The translations under genes and the position numbers were made by a program. A DNA stretch of 64,000 nucleotides from Tulasnella sp. 424 (Eukaryota > Basidiomycota > Agaricomycetes > Cantharellales > Tulasnellaceae), in contig WSUB01000014.1 in the NCBI GenBank assembly GCA_019633425.1, forward strand, positions 248,001 through 312,000. Direction: 5' to 3'. Below, one piece after another: positions 1-10,708 of this stretch (within the stretch, counting starts at the first letter, position 1; every line of letters begins with the position of its first letter). The notes below the pieces were generated by a model, which saw only the letters and a program-made list of their open reading frames with translations, was not told the DNA's origin and ran no database searches.

Positions 1-2215
1 TCCATGGTACGTCTGGAGCAAGCACGCTTACCCAGTCCCAGTTTACCGGCCGGCCGATACCATCATTGGTCGCCGTTGCATACTTGGAATGTGGCCGACC
101 CCAGAAGAATATCTTATCAGAAGTAATGGTCGGATATTGGCCCGTCTTAAACGCCGACACGTAATATCCTGTCATTTGAAGGAATGGCGTGTGGTCGAAT
201 CCTGGTACCCAGGTCGTGCCGCTAGGCATGTCCTTCCTAATGGGGCCGATATAGGTAGACTCTCCATAGTCTGTAGCCACAAAGTTAGCGACGTGTTGGC
301 CAAGGAACATGAGAGGGAGACAAACCATTCCAGGTTACGATCTGCAGCGCGTCGACGACGTTACGGTGGCTGACCAGATCCTCCCATCGGCGAGCGTAGA
401 GATGATCGTCTGACCGCAAGACCCTGTTGCGACCATCGTAGTGCTGTTATAACAAGTTAATACAGAGGCAGAACGCGAGTATAGTCATGTCATGTACTCA
501 CCACATAGAAGGCAGGCGAGACGCTGGACATGTAGACATCCGGAGGTTTGGTCAAGCCGCCTCTTTCAATACGGTAGTTGTCCTCAGACCAATCTATTAC
601 GTTGTTGTACTTGGGCCAGGCAGGACCCCACTGTACGGATAGTCTAGGTTGATATTCTGCTCGATAAACGAAGAACTACTTGCGAGAGCACTCACCCAGA
701 AGTCTCCATTGATACTTGGGTACAATTCCTTCATCTTGATGTACGTCTCGTCATTGAAGAAACCGGGAACGAATTTGATCCCAACCCCGTTAGTCCGCAG
801 CACGTTGTTCCATTGCGCGTCCGTTTTGCAGTTACCCCCGTCGAACGTTGTGATCCACATGTTTCCGGACGCGTCCTTCAGCTGCGCAGGGTGATCCTTG
901 AACTTGTTAATGTAGGAACGGATGGTATCGTCGTCGTCGCAACGCAAGACCGACATGTCAAGCGAGAAGAACATTTTGAATCCAGTTCCGGAAGCGGTTG
1001 CAGCGTCGTAGGCAGATTGCATTTGACTGGATTGCCAGTAGTCGTATCCAAAGTTGAGGGCGAATCCGTCGATGCCTTGGGCCGAAGCCATCTTGATCTC
1101 ATCGATCCATTGTTGCGGTGTATACGACTGGAACAGGGAGTGGGTTAGCATAAATTTACGATTAGCCCAGCTTTTGATTGAGCGAACTCACGTAGGTGTT
1201 GCCAAAGATGACGTGGGCAATAACGAGTTTCCCGGAATTGGAGCCATTGGTTCGATACCACGATCCGTTCGAGCTTGCCGGAGAAGTAGTGGTAGCCGAG
1301 GACTTCGTAGTGGTAGTTGTAGTCTTGGTAGTGGTTGTCTTGGTCGTGGTAGTTGTGCTTTGCTTAGTTGTGGACGTTGAAGTAGTTTTCTGATAGATAT
1401 TGAGTGCCCAACTACCACCGCATACCAAAGACGAATTTCCTCCGCATTTACGAGTACAGGCTGAAGACTTGGAGTTCTTGCTCAATGAATTGCCGCAGTA
1501 GCATTGCGTTCCGTTTTCCTAGGCGAGGGGCAGGGAGCGCGTGAGCTGCAGGATGCGCTCTGTCAAGGACAATTGTACTCACTACTCCCGCCATGGAATA
1601 GCCGGCAGCGGAACACTTTGACTGGCAGAACGCGGGAGTCATACCATTATTGGTATATGAAGCTCCTGTGAGCGTTCTGCTCGCCTGATCAACAAAGCAA
1701 CCGAGGCTTTTCCATCCCGATGTTGAAACCCCTGCGGTGGACTTCGTGAAAACCCCAATTTTATTGCCAGCACCACATTTTTGCTTGGAATCGCCTACGT
1801 AAACGGTGATAACGGAGGTAAGACACCCGGGAACAAATTAAGTGGCTTGACGTGATTTCTGACCTGGGCATGCCTTGCTGCAAGATATGGTGGCCTTAGG
1901 ATTGTTTAAAACGTTCCCGCACCAGCATTCTACGCCGTACTCGACACCTGCATATACGTAACCTCGAGAGTTGCACTGCGCGACGCACTTGTCCTGGGTG
2001 TTAGAGGAGCTGGAGTAGATCATCGTGGAGAGAACCCGAGCGCTGCTGGAGTCTGTATAGCAATTGGTATACGACCATCCAGCTGGCAGAATGGGAGTCG
2101 CAGCTCGCTGTTGATGTGCTGTGGAGTGTGAGTGTGGATTGTCTAGGAGATGGGGACTTGCTGAAACGATTGGAATGAGAGAAAAAAGAGCGAGTGAATA
2201 AGGGCGCGGAATCAT
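1..2215 (-). CDS. Secreted glucan endo-1,3-alpha-glucosidase (GH71) with two WSC domains, 3' end outside window
   Basis: The protein would hydrolyse alpha-1,3-glucan of fungal cell walls outside the cell. The start at 2215 opens a hydrophobic signal peptide ending near VSASP. A first WSC-type Cys domain follows (NCYTDSSSARVL, then CVAQCNSRGY and ECWCGN). After an intron (about 1850-1794) a second WSC domain appears (LGCFVDQASR, CQSKCSAAGYS, CGNSLS). A Thr/Ser/Lys-rich linker (about 1400-1290) leads into GH71 sequence: GKLVIAHVIFGNTY, then SYTPQQWIDEIKMA and GIDGFALNFG, then FFSLDMS. Further exons toward position 1 read DYGESTYIGPIRKDMPSG and IFFWGRPHSK, typical of the GH71 core. Introns are short. 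The gene runs off the left edge, so the C-terminus is missing. Family recognition is from remembered GH71 motifs. Exon edges are inferred. Confidence 0.88.
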
Positions 2216-3193
2216 TGCTTCTGCCGTTTCTCGCAGTCGGAACGAATGAGAAAAAGAGAGTGTGTGTCCTCCGACAGGAGGAAGCTGAACTAGAGGGGAA
2301 AAACGAGTGACAGCAAGCCTTTTTCAGAGATTTTATGTCGGACTTAATGCACACCGTGGCCCTCAGGGTCCCAGGGGAACCGACTTGTTCCTGCCCAGAG
2401 CACCGAACATGGTCGTGTGAGTCTCGTACGGCTTATCCGCAACCTTCCCCATTAAGTAATATTGTGGGCGCCTATTGAAACCAAGCCACTCCCCAAGCCC
2501 CCGTGTAATTTCGGGATGGACACAACGAGAGAGTAAATTGTGCAAGACTGGCTTTTTATATGTAAAAGAGTGAAAGCACTTTGTTGTGCAAACAGGCATG
2601 CAGAGCTAATTGTATTGGTTACTACAGAAACGTGTGGCTGGGCAAATGCGGGGGCAGCAGCCACCCGAGAACGGGCCATCCGATGCTTATACGTTTTACC
2701 TCGCTATTCGGACAGATGGCGTGCTTGTTTAGGCACCGAACCCGGAATCGATCCCGTAACAGCCGTGCGGCTGCTCGCCGAGCCGCCGGAATGATATACA
2801 GACGCAGCTCTCTCTGGACGTTAAGAGGCAGCCATCTCTTGATGACAGCCCTGTTATAACGTTCTAGACATCCGATTGCCAGTTTCAAATTATGGAGAGT
2901 GCTGATGCGTCGGAATGTCAGGATAGGCGCGTTTTCCGATGCCATTTTCTTCCACCCACAGCCCCTAGCTTCAAGCTCGTTATCATGATGCATGGGCTGA
3001 TCGACAAATGCTATCAAGATAGATGACGAATGAGTTTGCTAGCTCTGTGCCGTATACCGTTGGCTCTGATATTTCAACTCTGAGAGGCAGGCAGGCAGGC
3101 TATAACCTCAGCAAGAAGGGCTTCTTAACCCCTTGGCCTTGCATCCCGAGATGAAGTGCCCAAGCTTTCCTGAGTCAATGGCCAGCCTTTGTT
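2216..3193. other. Intergenic region, no supported gene
   Basis: Only short overlapping frames without recognisable domains occur here. It contains the 5' flank of the GH71 gene and a GC-rich stretch at about 2720-2800 that superficially resembles a tRNA T-arm but has no matching acceptor stem. Confidence 0.5.
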
Positions 3194-3470
3194 ACGTCAC
3201 AATTTTCGCCAGCGGAAACGGTAGCGAAAATGCTGATATTATGGCAGCTTTTGCAATTTGTTCGATTGCTCGAAAGGGTAGCGAAAATGAAATCAGGCTT
3301 TCGCAATGGTGGAATGGGGCGAAAGGCGAAAGGCGAAAATGGCCCCATAACAAAGGGGTGGCGCAACCAGATTCGTTTTCGCTACCTTTCACGCTACGTT
3401 TTCGACGAGACAAAAGCTGCCGTAATATCACCGTTTTCGCAAGTGTTTTCACCAGCGAAAATTGCGACAT
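3194..3470. repeat. Foldback / MITE-like inverted repeat element
   Basis: The left end (from 3194, ACGTCACAATTTTCGC) and the right end (to 3470) are reverse complements with a few mismatches. The match continues inward through GATATTATGGCAGCTTTT on the left and AAAAGCTGCCGTAATATC on the right, and further through the GGTAGCGAAAA motif, so nearly the whole 277 bp folds back with a centre near 3325-3345. The unit GCGAAAA/TTTTCGC recurs many times. No clear target-site duplication was seen. The open frames through it are by-products of the palindrome. A non-autonomous DNA transposon or foldback element is the likely identity. Confidence 0.75.
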
Positions 3471-3736
3471 ACTCCCGGTGATATTTGGTGGAAGCGGATG
3501 GCGTGGGTAGAGGTGCATGGGCGCGTTTGTTGCCGTTTGCTGTCAGTTTCGTCTCAAACTTCGCTTTTCACGCCATTTCCGCCCATTCGTAACTGGTGCT
3601 GCAAATCAACCACACGGGAGGAGGCAATCCATTGAAGACGAGATTGGAGAGCCGATAAAGCTCAAAACGTTGCACTACTCTTTCTGTTCCAACAAACGTC
3701 TCTGGTTTCGTTCAGCGAGTGCCTCGAACTTCGAGC
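3471..3736. other. 5' flank of RPB3
   Basis: Between the foldback element and the RPB3 start I see no supported coding sequence. It presumably holds the RPB3 promoter, which would then lie immediately beside the repeat. Confidence 0.4.
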
Positions 3737-5216
3737 ATGGCAAATCGTCAACCGAAAGTCAGGATACGCGAACTAAGGAGAGATGGTGTCGACTTCGTTC
3801 TGACGGGTGTGGACTTAGCGTACGCTACTGCTATCGTGAATTCTCGTCGACCCCTGACCAAAACCACTGGACTTTACTCGTAGGTTCGCCAACTCTCTGA
3901 GACGGGTCATGATGGCGGACTTGCCCACTGTAGGTTCGTCGAAACACTTGACGAGACGCTCGAGATGAATTTAGAGCTGATTCACTCCACCCTACAGCCA
4001 TTGACTTGGTGGAAGTGGAAAGCAATACCACCGCGCTTGCTGACGAATTCATCGCCCATCGCTTGGGTCTGATACCTTTGATCAGTACAAAGTGCGACTC
4101 GCTCATGAATTACGCTAAGGTCAGCTCCCCCAAACTCAGCTGGGATCTTCTTAATTCATCGTGTTAGACGACTGAAACGACGAATTGCAGGATTGTACTT
4201 GCGTGTCCCATTGTCACAACTGCACCGTCGAACTCAGCTTGCGAGTTACATGCACTCTAGAAGGCGAGACTTTAGGCGTTACGACACGCCACTTGGAAGT
4301 GCGGCAGGGACCATGGGCTGCTGAGCAGTCTGACATGCCTCCCGACTCGAATCTCCTGGATCAGCGGGACGAGAACTTTGGGCATCCTGCTCCGGAGAGG
4401 TATCGTGCGTATATGCGAGCTCAAGGTCTTTCTTGGGTGTGCCAGCTAACCACTGGATGTTGGGGCAGCCGATGCGGAACCTATTCTGATTGCAAAAATG
4501 CGAAAAGGGCAGGAACTTAAAGTGAGATGCTACGCCAAAAAGGTAGGCGAGATTACGCCCCGGACCTTCCATGTTCCCCAGAATCTTTACTATCCGTCCT
4601 TCAGAGAATTGCAAAAGAACATGCCAAATGGTCGCCTTGCTCTGCTGTTGGATTTGAATATGATCCGCACAACAAGCTCCGACATACCACGTATTGGTTC
4701 GAGGGCGAGATTCGCGACGAATGGCCTATCAGCGAAAATGGGCGAGAGGAGGCACCTCCACAGGACGATGAACCGTTCGACTATCGCGCTGAGCCAGAGA
4801 AGTTCTACTATAACGTCGAGACTGTCGGAAACCTGACGCCGAAGGAAGTTGTCATGGAGGTGGGTTATTATTCAGGATCTCAGGGCTTTCCCCTTTGCTT
4901 ACTTGTGCTCGGTTTACAGGGTATAAAAGCTCTGATATCCAAACTTGGTCAACTCACCTATACTTTGGATACGATGGGAGGTAGTGCAGGAGCGGACGTG
5001 GACATGGATGGTGCTACCCAGACCAACCCCGGCCAGATGAACGGAAATGCGCCGTATCAATACACTGCCGGAAGCCCCAATGGTGTCAATGGCGGGATGT
5101 CAAGCGCTAGTCCGACCGCGGGCAACAACTGGGGAATGTCGCCAAGTGGGGGTAATTGGGGAGCACCATCAGGGGATTGGGGAGCGAACGGAGCTGGAGG
5201 TTGGTCCTTAGGATAG
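3737..5216 (+). CDS. RPB3: DNA-directed RNA polymerase II subunit RPB3
   Basis: This core Pol II subunit forms the alpha-like heterodimer with RPB11 in the nucleus. Exons that keep phase: 3737-3819, 3884-3933, 3998-4119, 4191-4404, 4469-4542, 4605-4859, 4920-5216. The N-terminus reads [20 protein letters not shown] then [20 protein letters not shown], the alpha-motif. A Cys cluster [20 protein letters not shown] follows (zinc site). Later come [41 protein letters not shown] and [20 protein letters not shown], all strongly RPB3-like. The C-terminus has a Gly/Asn/Trp-rich tail with repeated NWG/DWG units, longer than in yeast and possibly disordered. Exon 4 ends at a GTGCGT donor, chosen because it restores the frame into [14 protein letters not shown]. 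Identification is very secure. Confidence 0.95.
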
Positions 5217-5422
5217 ACTTGCTGTCACCACGTCCTCCTTGGTACTACGCATAATCATCTGTCCCCCATCTTTGCATCATTATGCTTACCGATATTCACG
5301 AGTCGGTATCTGAGAAATCCATAATTGTGGCGGTTCTCCTTTTCCACACTGAACCCTGTTCGGATCGGCCCATTTAAGAGCCGTCACTTCTCAGCTACCA
5401 CCACCCCAGAGAAACGCCAGCA
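5217..5422. other. Short intergenic spacer RPB3 to amidohydrolase
   Basis: About 206 bp separate two genes on the same strand. It must hold the RPB3 3' end signals and the promoter of the next gene. No clear TATA box was chosen. Confidence 0.4.
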
Positions 5423-8400
5423 ATGGCACCAGCACCAACCCAAGACCTGTTCGCTGAACGGAAGAGCGGTCGTTCAGCCCATAAACTCAGTATCACTGGT
5501 GTTGCACTGTCAGCGACACTCGTTTCGCTCTATGTCGTCATCAACTTGGCCGGAGGGGATTGGTTCCCTTTTCCGGGACATTCAGCTCACCGAGTGCCAG
5601 TCTACGCGCAAACAGTACTTTCCGAATGTGCAAGCGTGAAGGCAAAGCCAGGGGTGTCGGCTTCATTCACCAAAAGGATCAAGTCCGATCGTTTTGAGCC
5701 GGCCGTTGCCCCTCCCCAACTAATCCGCAACGCCACGATTTGGACGGGAAGGAAGGATGGCACACATGGTAGGCACATGACGCTATGTATACGGATTACT
5801 GCTGAATGCTGATATCCTTCTTGGTCTCGATTTTCACAGTTGTGAGAGGCGACATTCTGCTTCAAGGCGGTTTGATCAAGGCTGTCGGATCTGTTCCGAA
5901 AAAGCTCCTTGCCGAGTTCGGAAGCGATCTAATTCAAATCGATGCTAATGGAGCTTGGGTGACTCCCGGTGCGCAGCATGTCTCTGGATGGCTTGTCGTC
6001 TGGGACTCACTTTCTCTGCCGTTTTGTCAGGCATCTTTGACCTTCATTCGCACCTCGGTGTCGGTTCCGTGCCGGAGTTAAGAGGCGCTGATGATGTCAA
6101 TTCGATCAAGGGTATCGCCCAGCCTTGGCTGAGGAGTTTGGATGGAATAAATGTCTTCGACAGCGCCTTGAAATTGTCCATTTCCGGAGGAGTGACGTCC
6201 TCGCTTATTTTCCCTGGTAGTGCGAATGCCATCGGTAAGTCAGCATCTAGCCTTGAAAGGTTCGCTCTCACTGAAGAATCTGGCTTTCAAGGTGGCCAGG
6301 CATATGTCATTAAACTCCGCCAAACTGAAGAAGGGTCTCCCATGTCAATGGTGCTTGAGCCCCCATTTTCGCTCAATAAAACATCTCCGACGGATCCTCC
6401 ACATTGGAGACACATGAAACACGCTACTGGAGAGAACCCCAGTCGGGTATATGATGGTAAGCGCCTCGTTCTGAAGGCATCCTAGTCCAGCAGTTGAAGG
6501 TCCGATTTGAAGGTACTCGCATGGACACGATGTGGGCTTTCCGCGAAGCCTACAATGAAGCACGGAAAGTAATGAATGCTCAAGATGAGTACTGTGCCAA
6601 AGCCGAGGCTGGCCTCTGGAAGGGTCTTGCAGCGGAGGTCCCAAAGGATATCAAATGGGAGGCCCTGGTCGATGTTCTCAGAGGAAAAGTCAAAGTAAGG
6701 ATGCCTGAGCTTCTGGATAAGCCCACCACTGACGGTAACTACCAGCTTAACATTCACTCTTATTCCCCGAGTGATTGGGATGGTCTAGCTCGGGTGCGTG
6801 GACCTGAGGGACACCAAAGCGTGATGCTGATATCTTCTTCGCTCAGCTTACCCACGAATTCAAGTTCCATATCGCCGCTATTCATCATGCTCATTCTGCC
6901 TATCTTGTACCTCAATTGCTTGAGAAGTTCTACGGTGGCAAGCCGGCCGTAGCCGTGTTCGCGGCCAATGCGAGGCAAGCGGAGATGGGCCTTTCCCATT
7001 CGAGCACAAAGCTGACTCTCTCTAATGCAGGTACAAACAGGAAGCCTACCGTGGATCGGAGTTCTCCCCCAAGCTCCTGAACGAAGGCGGATTCCGAGTC
7101 ATTATGAAGGTTAGATGAATATTTCAGTTCTAACCTTTTATCCAAGCTGAAGTGAATACGGTTCTATAGAGTGATCATCCCGTCATGGACTCGAGATACC
7201 TTCTGTGGGAAGCCCAACAAGCTCACCACTACGGCCTTCCTCTTAACAAAGCCCTGCAAGCTGTGACAACTACCCCGGCTGACGTTGCCGGCTTTGGCCA
7301 TCGTCTCGGTTATGTTCAACCTGGTTATGACGCGGATATCGTCGTTTGGGACTCTCGTCAGTGGGAATGGTTAACGTCGCACTTCGTGCTGATACTGAAA
7401 GAACTCCCCCAGATCCACTCTCGTTGGGTGCCACTCCTCAACAAGTGTTCATAGACGGAATTCCGCAAATCGAAAAGTCAGTGAAGGTTCCCAAGCCTGA
7501 AGCGCTGCAACAGCCTCCCAAGACTCCGAACTGGGACAAGGAGGCCAAGGAGGCCGTTAAATACCGCGGTTTACCTCCTCTGAAGGGCGATAATGCCGAG
7601 GAAGTTATCCTATACAACATCAAGAGCGCTTGGGAACGTCAATCAAGCGGCCGTTTCGTCGAGGTTCAAGCTGAACCACAGGTCACCAAGGATAACCGCA
7701 CTTGGTACGACAGTATCATGCATTTTGCCGAGGGAGAACTTGTGTGCTCCTCTTTCCGACCGGATCTCCTTTGCCTTCAAGACCGTTTGCCCGACGTTCC
7801 GAAGATTGATCTAGAAGGTGGATCGGTTGGCCCTGGTTTGACATCCTTCGGAGGATACCTTGGTGTGGTGGAGATCGACCAGGAGCCTTCAACTAATGAT
7901 GGATATTCGTACGGACCATTTGACAAGGAGTTCGAGGTTGTCGCGGACTTGAGCAGAGCTGTGGACGGACTCTCGTTTGAAGGAAGAGACATGCTGTAAG
8001 GACCGGTTTCGGTTGATTGATTGTGCCCAACGAACTTATCGGAACCTGTCCCTAGGTTGGCGTACCGCGCTGGTGTTACAACCTCAGTCGCCGCACCCAG
8101 AACGAGGACGATGTTCTCGGGATTGAGCGTCGCCTTGAGCAACGGTGCCAGCCATAGCCTCGAAAACGGAGCCGTCATCAAAGATATTACTGCCGTTCAT
8201 GTCGTTATTGAAGCGAAGAGGCAGCCAAGCGTTAGCACTCAGATTGGTCTCCTTCGACAAATCCTTACGTCCAACGACGAGTCCAAGGTCACGGGATGGT
8301 TCAGAGCCGTCGTGGAGGGCCAATTGCCGTTGATCGTTCACACCGAAGGCGCTGATATTATGGCTAAGCTGTTGGCGTTGAAGGCTGAAGTCGAGGACTT

Positions 8401-8998
8401 GACTGGCAAAACCATCCGGATGGCCTTCTTTGGCGCTTCGGAAGCACATATCCTGGCTAAGCAACTTGCGGATGCTGGCGTCGGTATTGTTGTCTCCCGG
8501 TGAGTGCTTTGAATACCGCCTAAACGTGGGATCGTTGATGACTCATTACGCATATCCATCCTTCAGAGCCCGATCATTCCCCTTGACCTGGGACGCCCGT
8601 CGCATGCTTCCCGGACCCCCTCTCACATGGGACACCAATATCAGCGTCTTGCTGCGTCACGGAGTTACCGTCGGTGTCGGTATCCTTGAGGGATGGGAGG
8701 CAAGGAACACGAGGTTCGAAGTGGCCTGGGTGAGTGTCTTTCACCGAAAATTCTTTTCTAGAATATGACTCACAGCCAAATGGGGTTTTCTGCATCCTAG
8801 GCGGCTCTTCAAGCACCCGGGGACATTTCTAAAGAAGATGCACTTGCACTCGCCAGCTCGAATCTTGAGAAGATTTTCGGTCTTCCTAGATGCGAAGATT
8901 TCGCTGCATACAAGGGAGGTGATATCTTCGACTTGGAAAGCAAGGTTGTGGCAGTCATGTCGAAGCGCCGGTCCCGAACAGAGATTTTCAGGGAGTAA
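5423..8998 (+). CDS. Membrane-anchored two-part amidohydrolase-superfamily protein (imidazolonase/CE9-like)
   Basis: A metal-dependent hydrolase of unknown substrate. Thirteen exons keep phase: 5423-5768, 5840-5968, 6031-6234, 6292-6456, 6513-6694, 6746-6793, 6847-6974, 7031-7109, 7170-7356, 7413-7995, 8056-8499, 8567-8729, 8801-8998. One transmembrane segment lies near residues 22-45 (ITGVALSATLVSLYVVINLA), suggesting a type II anchor. The first half has the metal motif IFDLHSHLGVG, then HIAAIHHAHSAYLV, MKSDHPVMDSRYL and ADIVVWDS, the usual order for this superfamily. The second half repeats the plan (GPGLTSFGGYLG, AGVTTSVAAP, FPLTWDARRMLPGPP) but lacks the HxH. The intron after 6974 begins GC rather than GT. 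Fungal relatives are often labelled carbohydrate esterase 9, but the substrate is not shown here. Confidence 0.85.
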
Positions 8999-9177
8999 CA
9001 GAAATTAGTTCCACTTTGATCGAAGAACGACAGAAGTCACCTATTACCTATTTCATTGCTACATACTATGATTACTAATAGTACAAAGTTTGACTAGCTT
9101 GATGGAGTGATGCTAAAGCTACAAAGTATGAAAGACAAACATGAAAGGAAGAATATTCGGAATGATCGTCGCGGACG
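8999..9177. other. Convergent intergenic spacer
   Basis: This AT-rich 179 bp lies between two genes that converge, and would hold both 3' ends. No other feature is seen. Confidence 0.4.
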
Positions 9178-10298
9178 TCAATCCAAAATCAGGTCCAGAG
9201 CGTTCTCTTTGCCCTTGAAGGTGGCAGAGATCGGAGTCTTTACCGCGCTAACCTCGCTTTCTGTGACAGGCTGATTCGATGGCTGCTTGAGGCGAATACG
9301 CTTCACTCGTGGCTTGCTGGCAAGCTCATCGGATCCCGGGGTCGCAAAGTCCTCTTCTCGCCGGCGCTTTTGCACACCTCGAGCTTGCAACCTCTTCGAA
9401 GAGCGCCCACCATTCTCGCGAGGTGGCGATGCTTCCCGGGTAGACTCCTCTGGCGGCGAGATTGTTAACGTTGGAAGCGGAGATGGCAATGGGGTCAATG
9501 GAGAGGTATCTCTGCCCAGCGTCGGTGAAAAGAGTGACGGCATAGCTTCTTGGGGAGTTGGAGGACTTTCTGCCTCGTACTTGGCGTGGAGATCGTTCAA
9601 GATACCCTTGATCTTCTGCAGCCTTGCTCTCGCTTTGTAGTACCGTACGATAGCGTCCGTCCGCCGAGGACCTTCCACCCAAAGTGCAGCAATAAGGTCT
9701 CGTTCGGTTCTCCTCGCGCGTTTGCAAGTTGGACGCGCGGGGTCCTGGTCGTCGACAAGGTCGCGGATGTTCCGGACGGCGTTTTTCACTGAAACCTGGG
9801 TTGCGTCGTATTCCCGCCAGAGGAACGCAAAGACAGGTTTTTTCGGATACATGTCGCGGGTAGGAAGCCGGAGAGGCGGAGATGGGACCACAAGGCTATC
9901 CCTAGGCTTCAAGATAGCCGGCGGCAGGACTGGGGTGATTTCAGGAGTGGTTGAAGTGGACCAGTTGGGATTAGGCGCCGCGTGCGGAACCGAACTTGAC
10001 ACAGAGGAGCTGGAAGACAGCGTAGACTCTGCGAAATGCAGTTATAGGGATGTTGAATCTCAATGACAGGACGCGCATACCTGCTGGTGAGATACTTCGT
10101 GACGATAGTGAGCCGCTGGAGCTCGAGGTCACCACCATCTGGCCAGACTGCTCCAGGCGCCAGCGGACTGAAACTCGAGTGAGATAAAATACGAATAAAC
10201 TTTAGCCTAACGCACGTACTCTTGTGACGGTACAGTGGGTTGGCAGTCAGATAATAATGAACCGAGGTTTCGGACATAGGGGAAGGGCAACCAGACAT
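9178..10298 (-). CDS. Hypothetical Ser/Pro-rich protein, about 338 aa, possibly nuclear
   Basis: I do not recognise this protein. Three exons close in phase: 10298-10220, 10167-10081 and 10028-9178. The N-terminal part is rich in Ser (VVTSSSSGSLSSRS). A middle region of ordinary composition (KKPVFAFLWREYDATQVSVK through YYKARARLQKIKGILNDL) is predicted helical and may be a small domain. The C-terminal part is Pro/Thr/Ser-rich with basic patches (RSSKRLQARG, KRRREEDF, KPRVKRIRLK) resembling nuclear localisation signals. The start at 10298 is uncertain because no homolog could be compared; an ATG at 10277 in the same frame is an alternative. It is divergent from the NIPA-type gene. Confidence 0.6.
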
Positions 10299-10708
10299 CG
10301 GAGAGGTAGCTGGTGGTAGGACTGAAGGGGGATGAGTACGTCTGGAACGCGGGCCAAATTCTCGCTTATATGCACGGTGGAAGGGTGGGCAAGGGGGGAC
10401 AAAGAGGAGGCTGTTACACGGTCCACAAAAGGGGTTCTCATTAGAACGCGCTTTTAGGCCTAAGCGCGTGTTTCTCCAGTCCTGGCACCACTTACCATGG
10501 AAATTAGCAAGGCACGTTCTTCTGCAATTATGCAAAGCAGTCGCGTGTATGCAGAGAGTTGCAGTTCATCGCAGGCTGCTTTCTGGGTACACGGAGAAGC
10601 TGCGTTGAGGGTGGCGAAACACAAGCAAGGGTCCTCTGCTTACCAAACTTTCCCGAGGCCTTTTCGGGTTCAGACTGCAATCTCTCTTCCTTACGCTACC
10701 TGAGCTCA
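10299..10708. promoter_or_regulatory. Divergent promoter region between hypothetical gene and NIPA-type gene
   Basis: The 410 bp lie between two start codons pointing away from each other, so both promoters must lie here or nearby. No TATA element could be named with confidence. Confidence 0.4.

Noticed and set aside
2700..2800. Possible tRNA gene on the minus strand (T-arm-like GGGATCGATTCC)
   Set aside because: No matching acceptor stem or D-arm could be folded around it, and no CCA-side pairing with a 5' end was found.
3133..3518. Open frames of 60-125 codons on both strands
   Set aside because: They arise from the palindromic foldback element and have no independent coding support.
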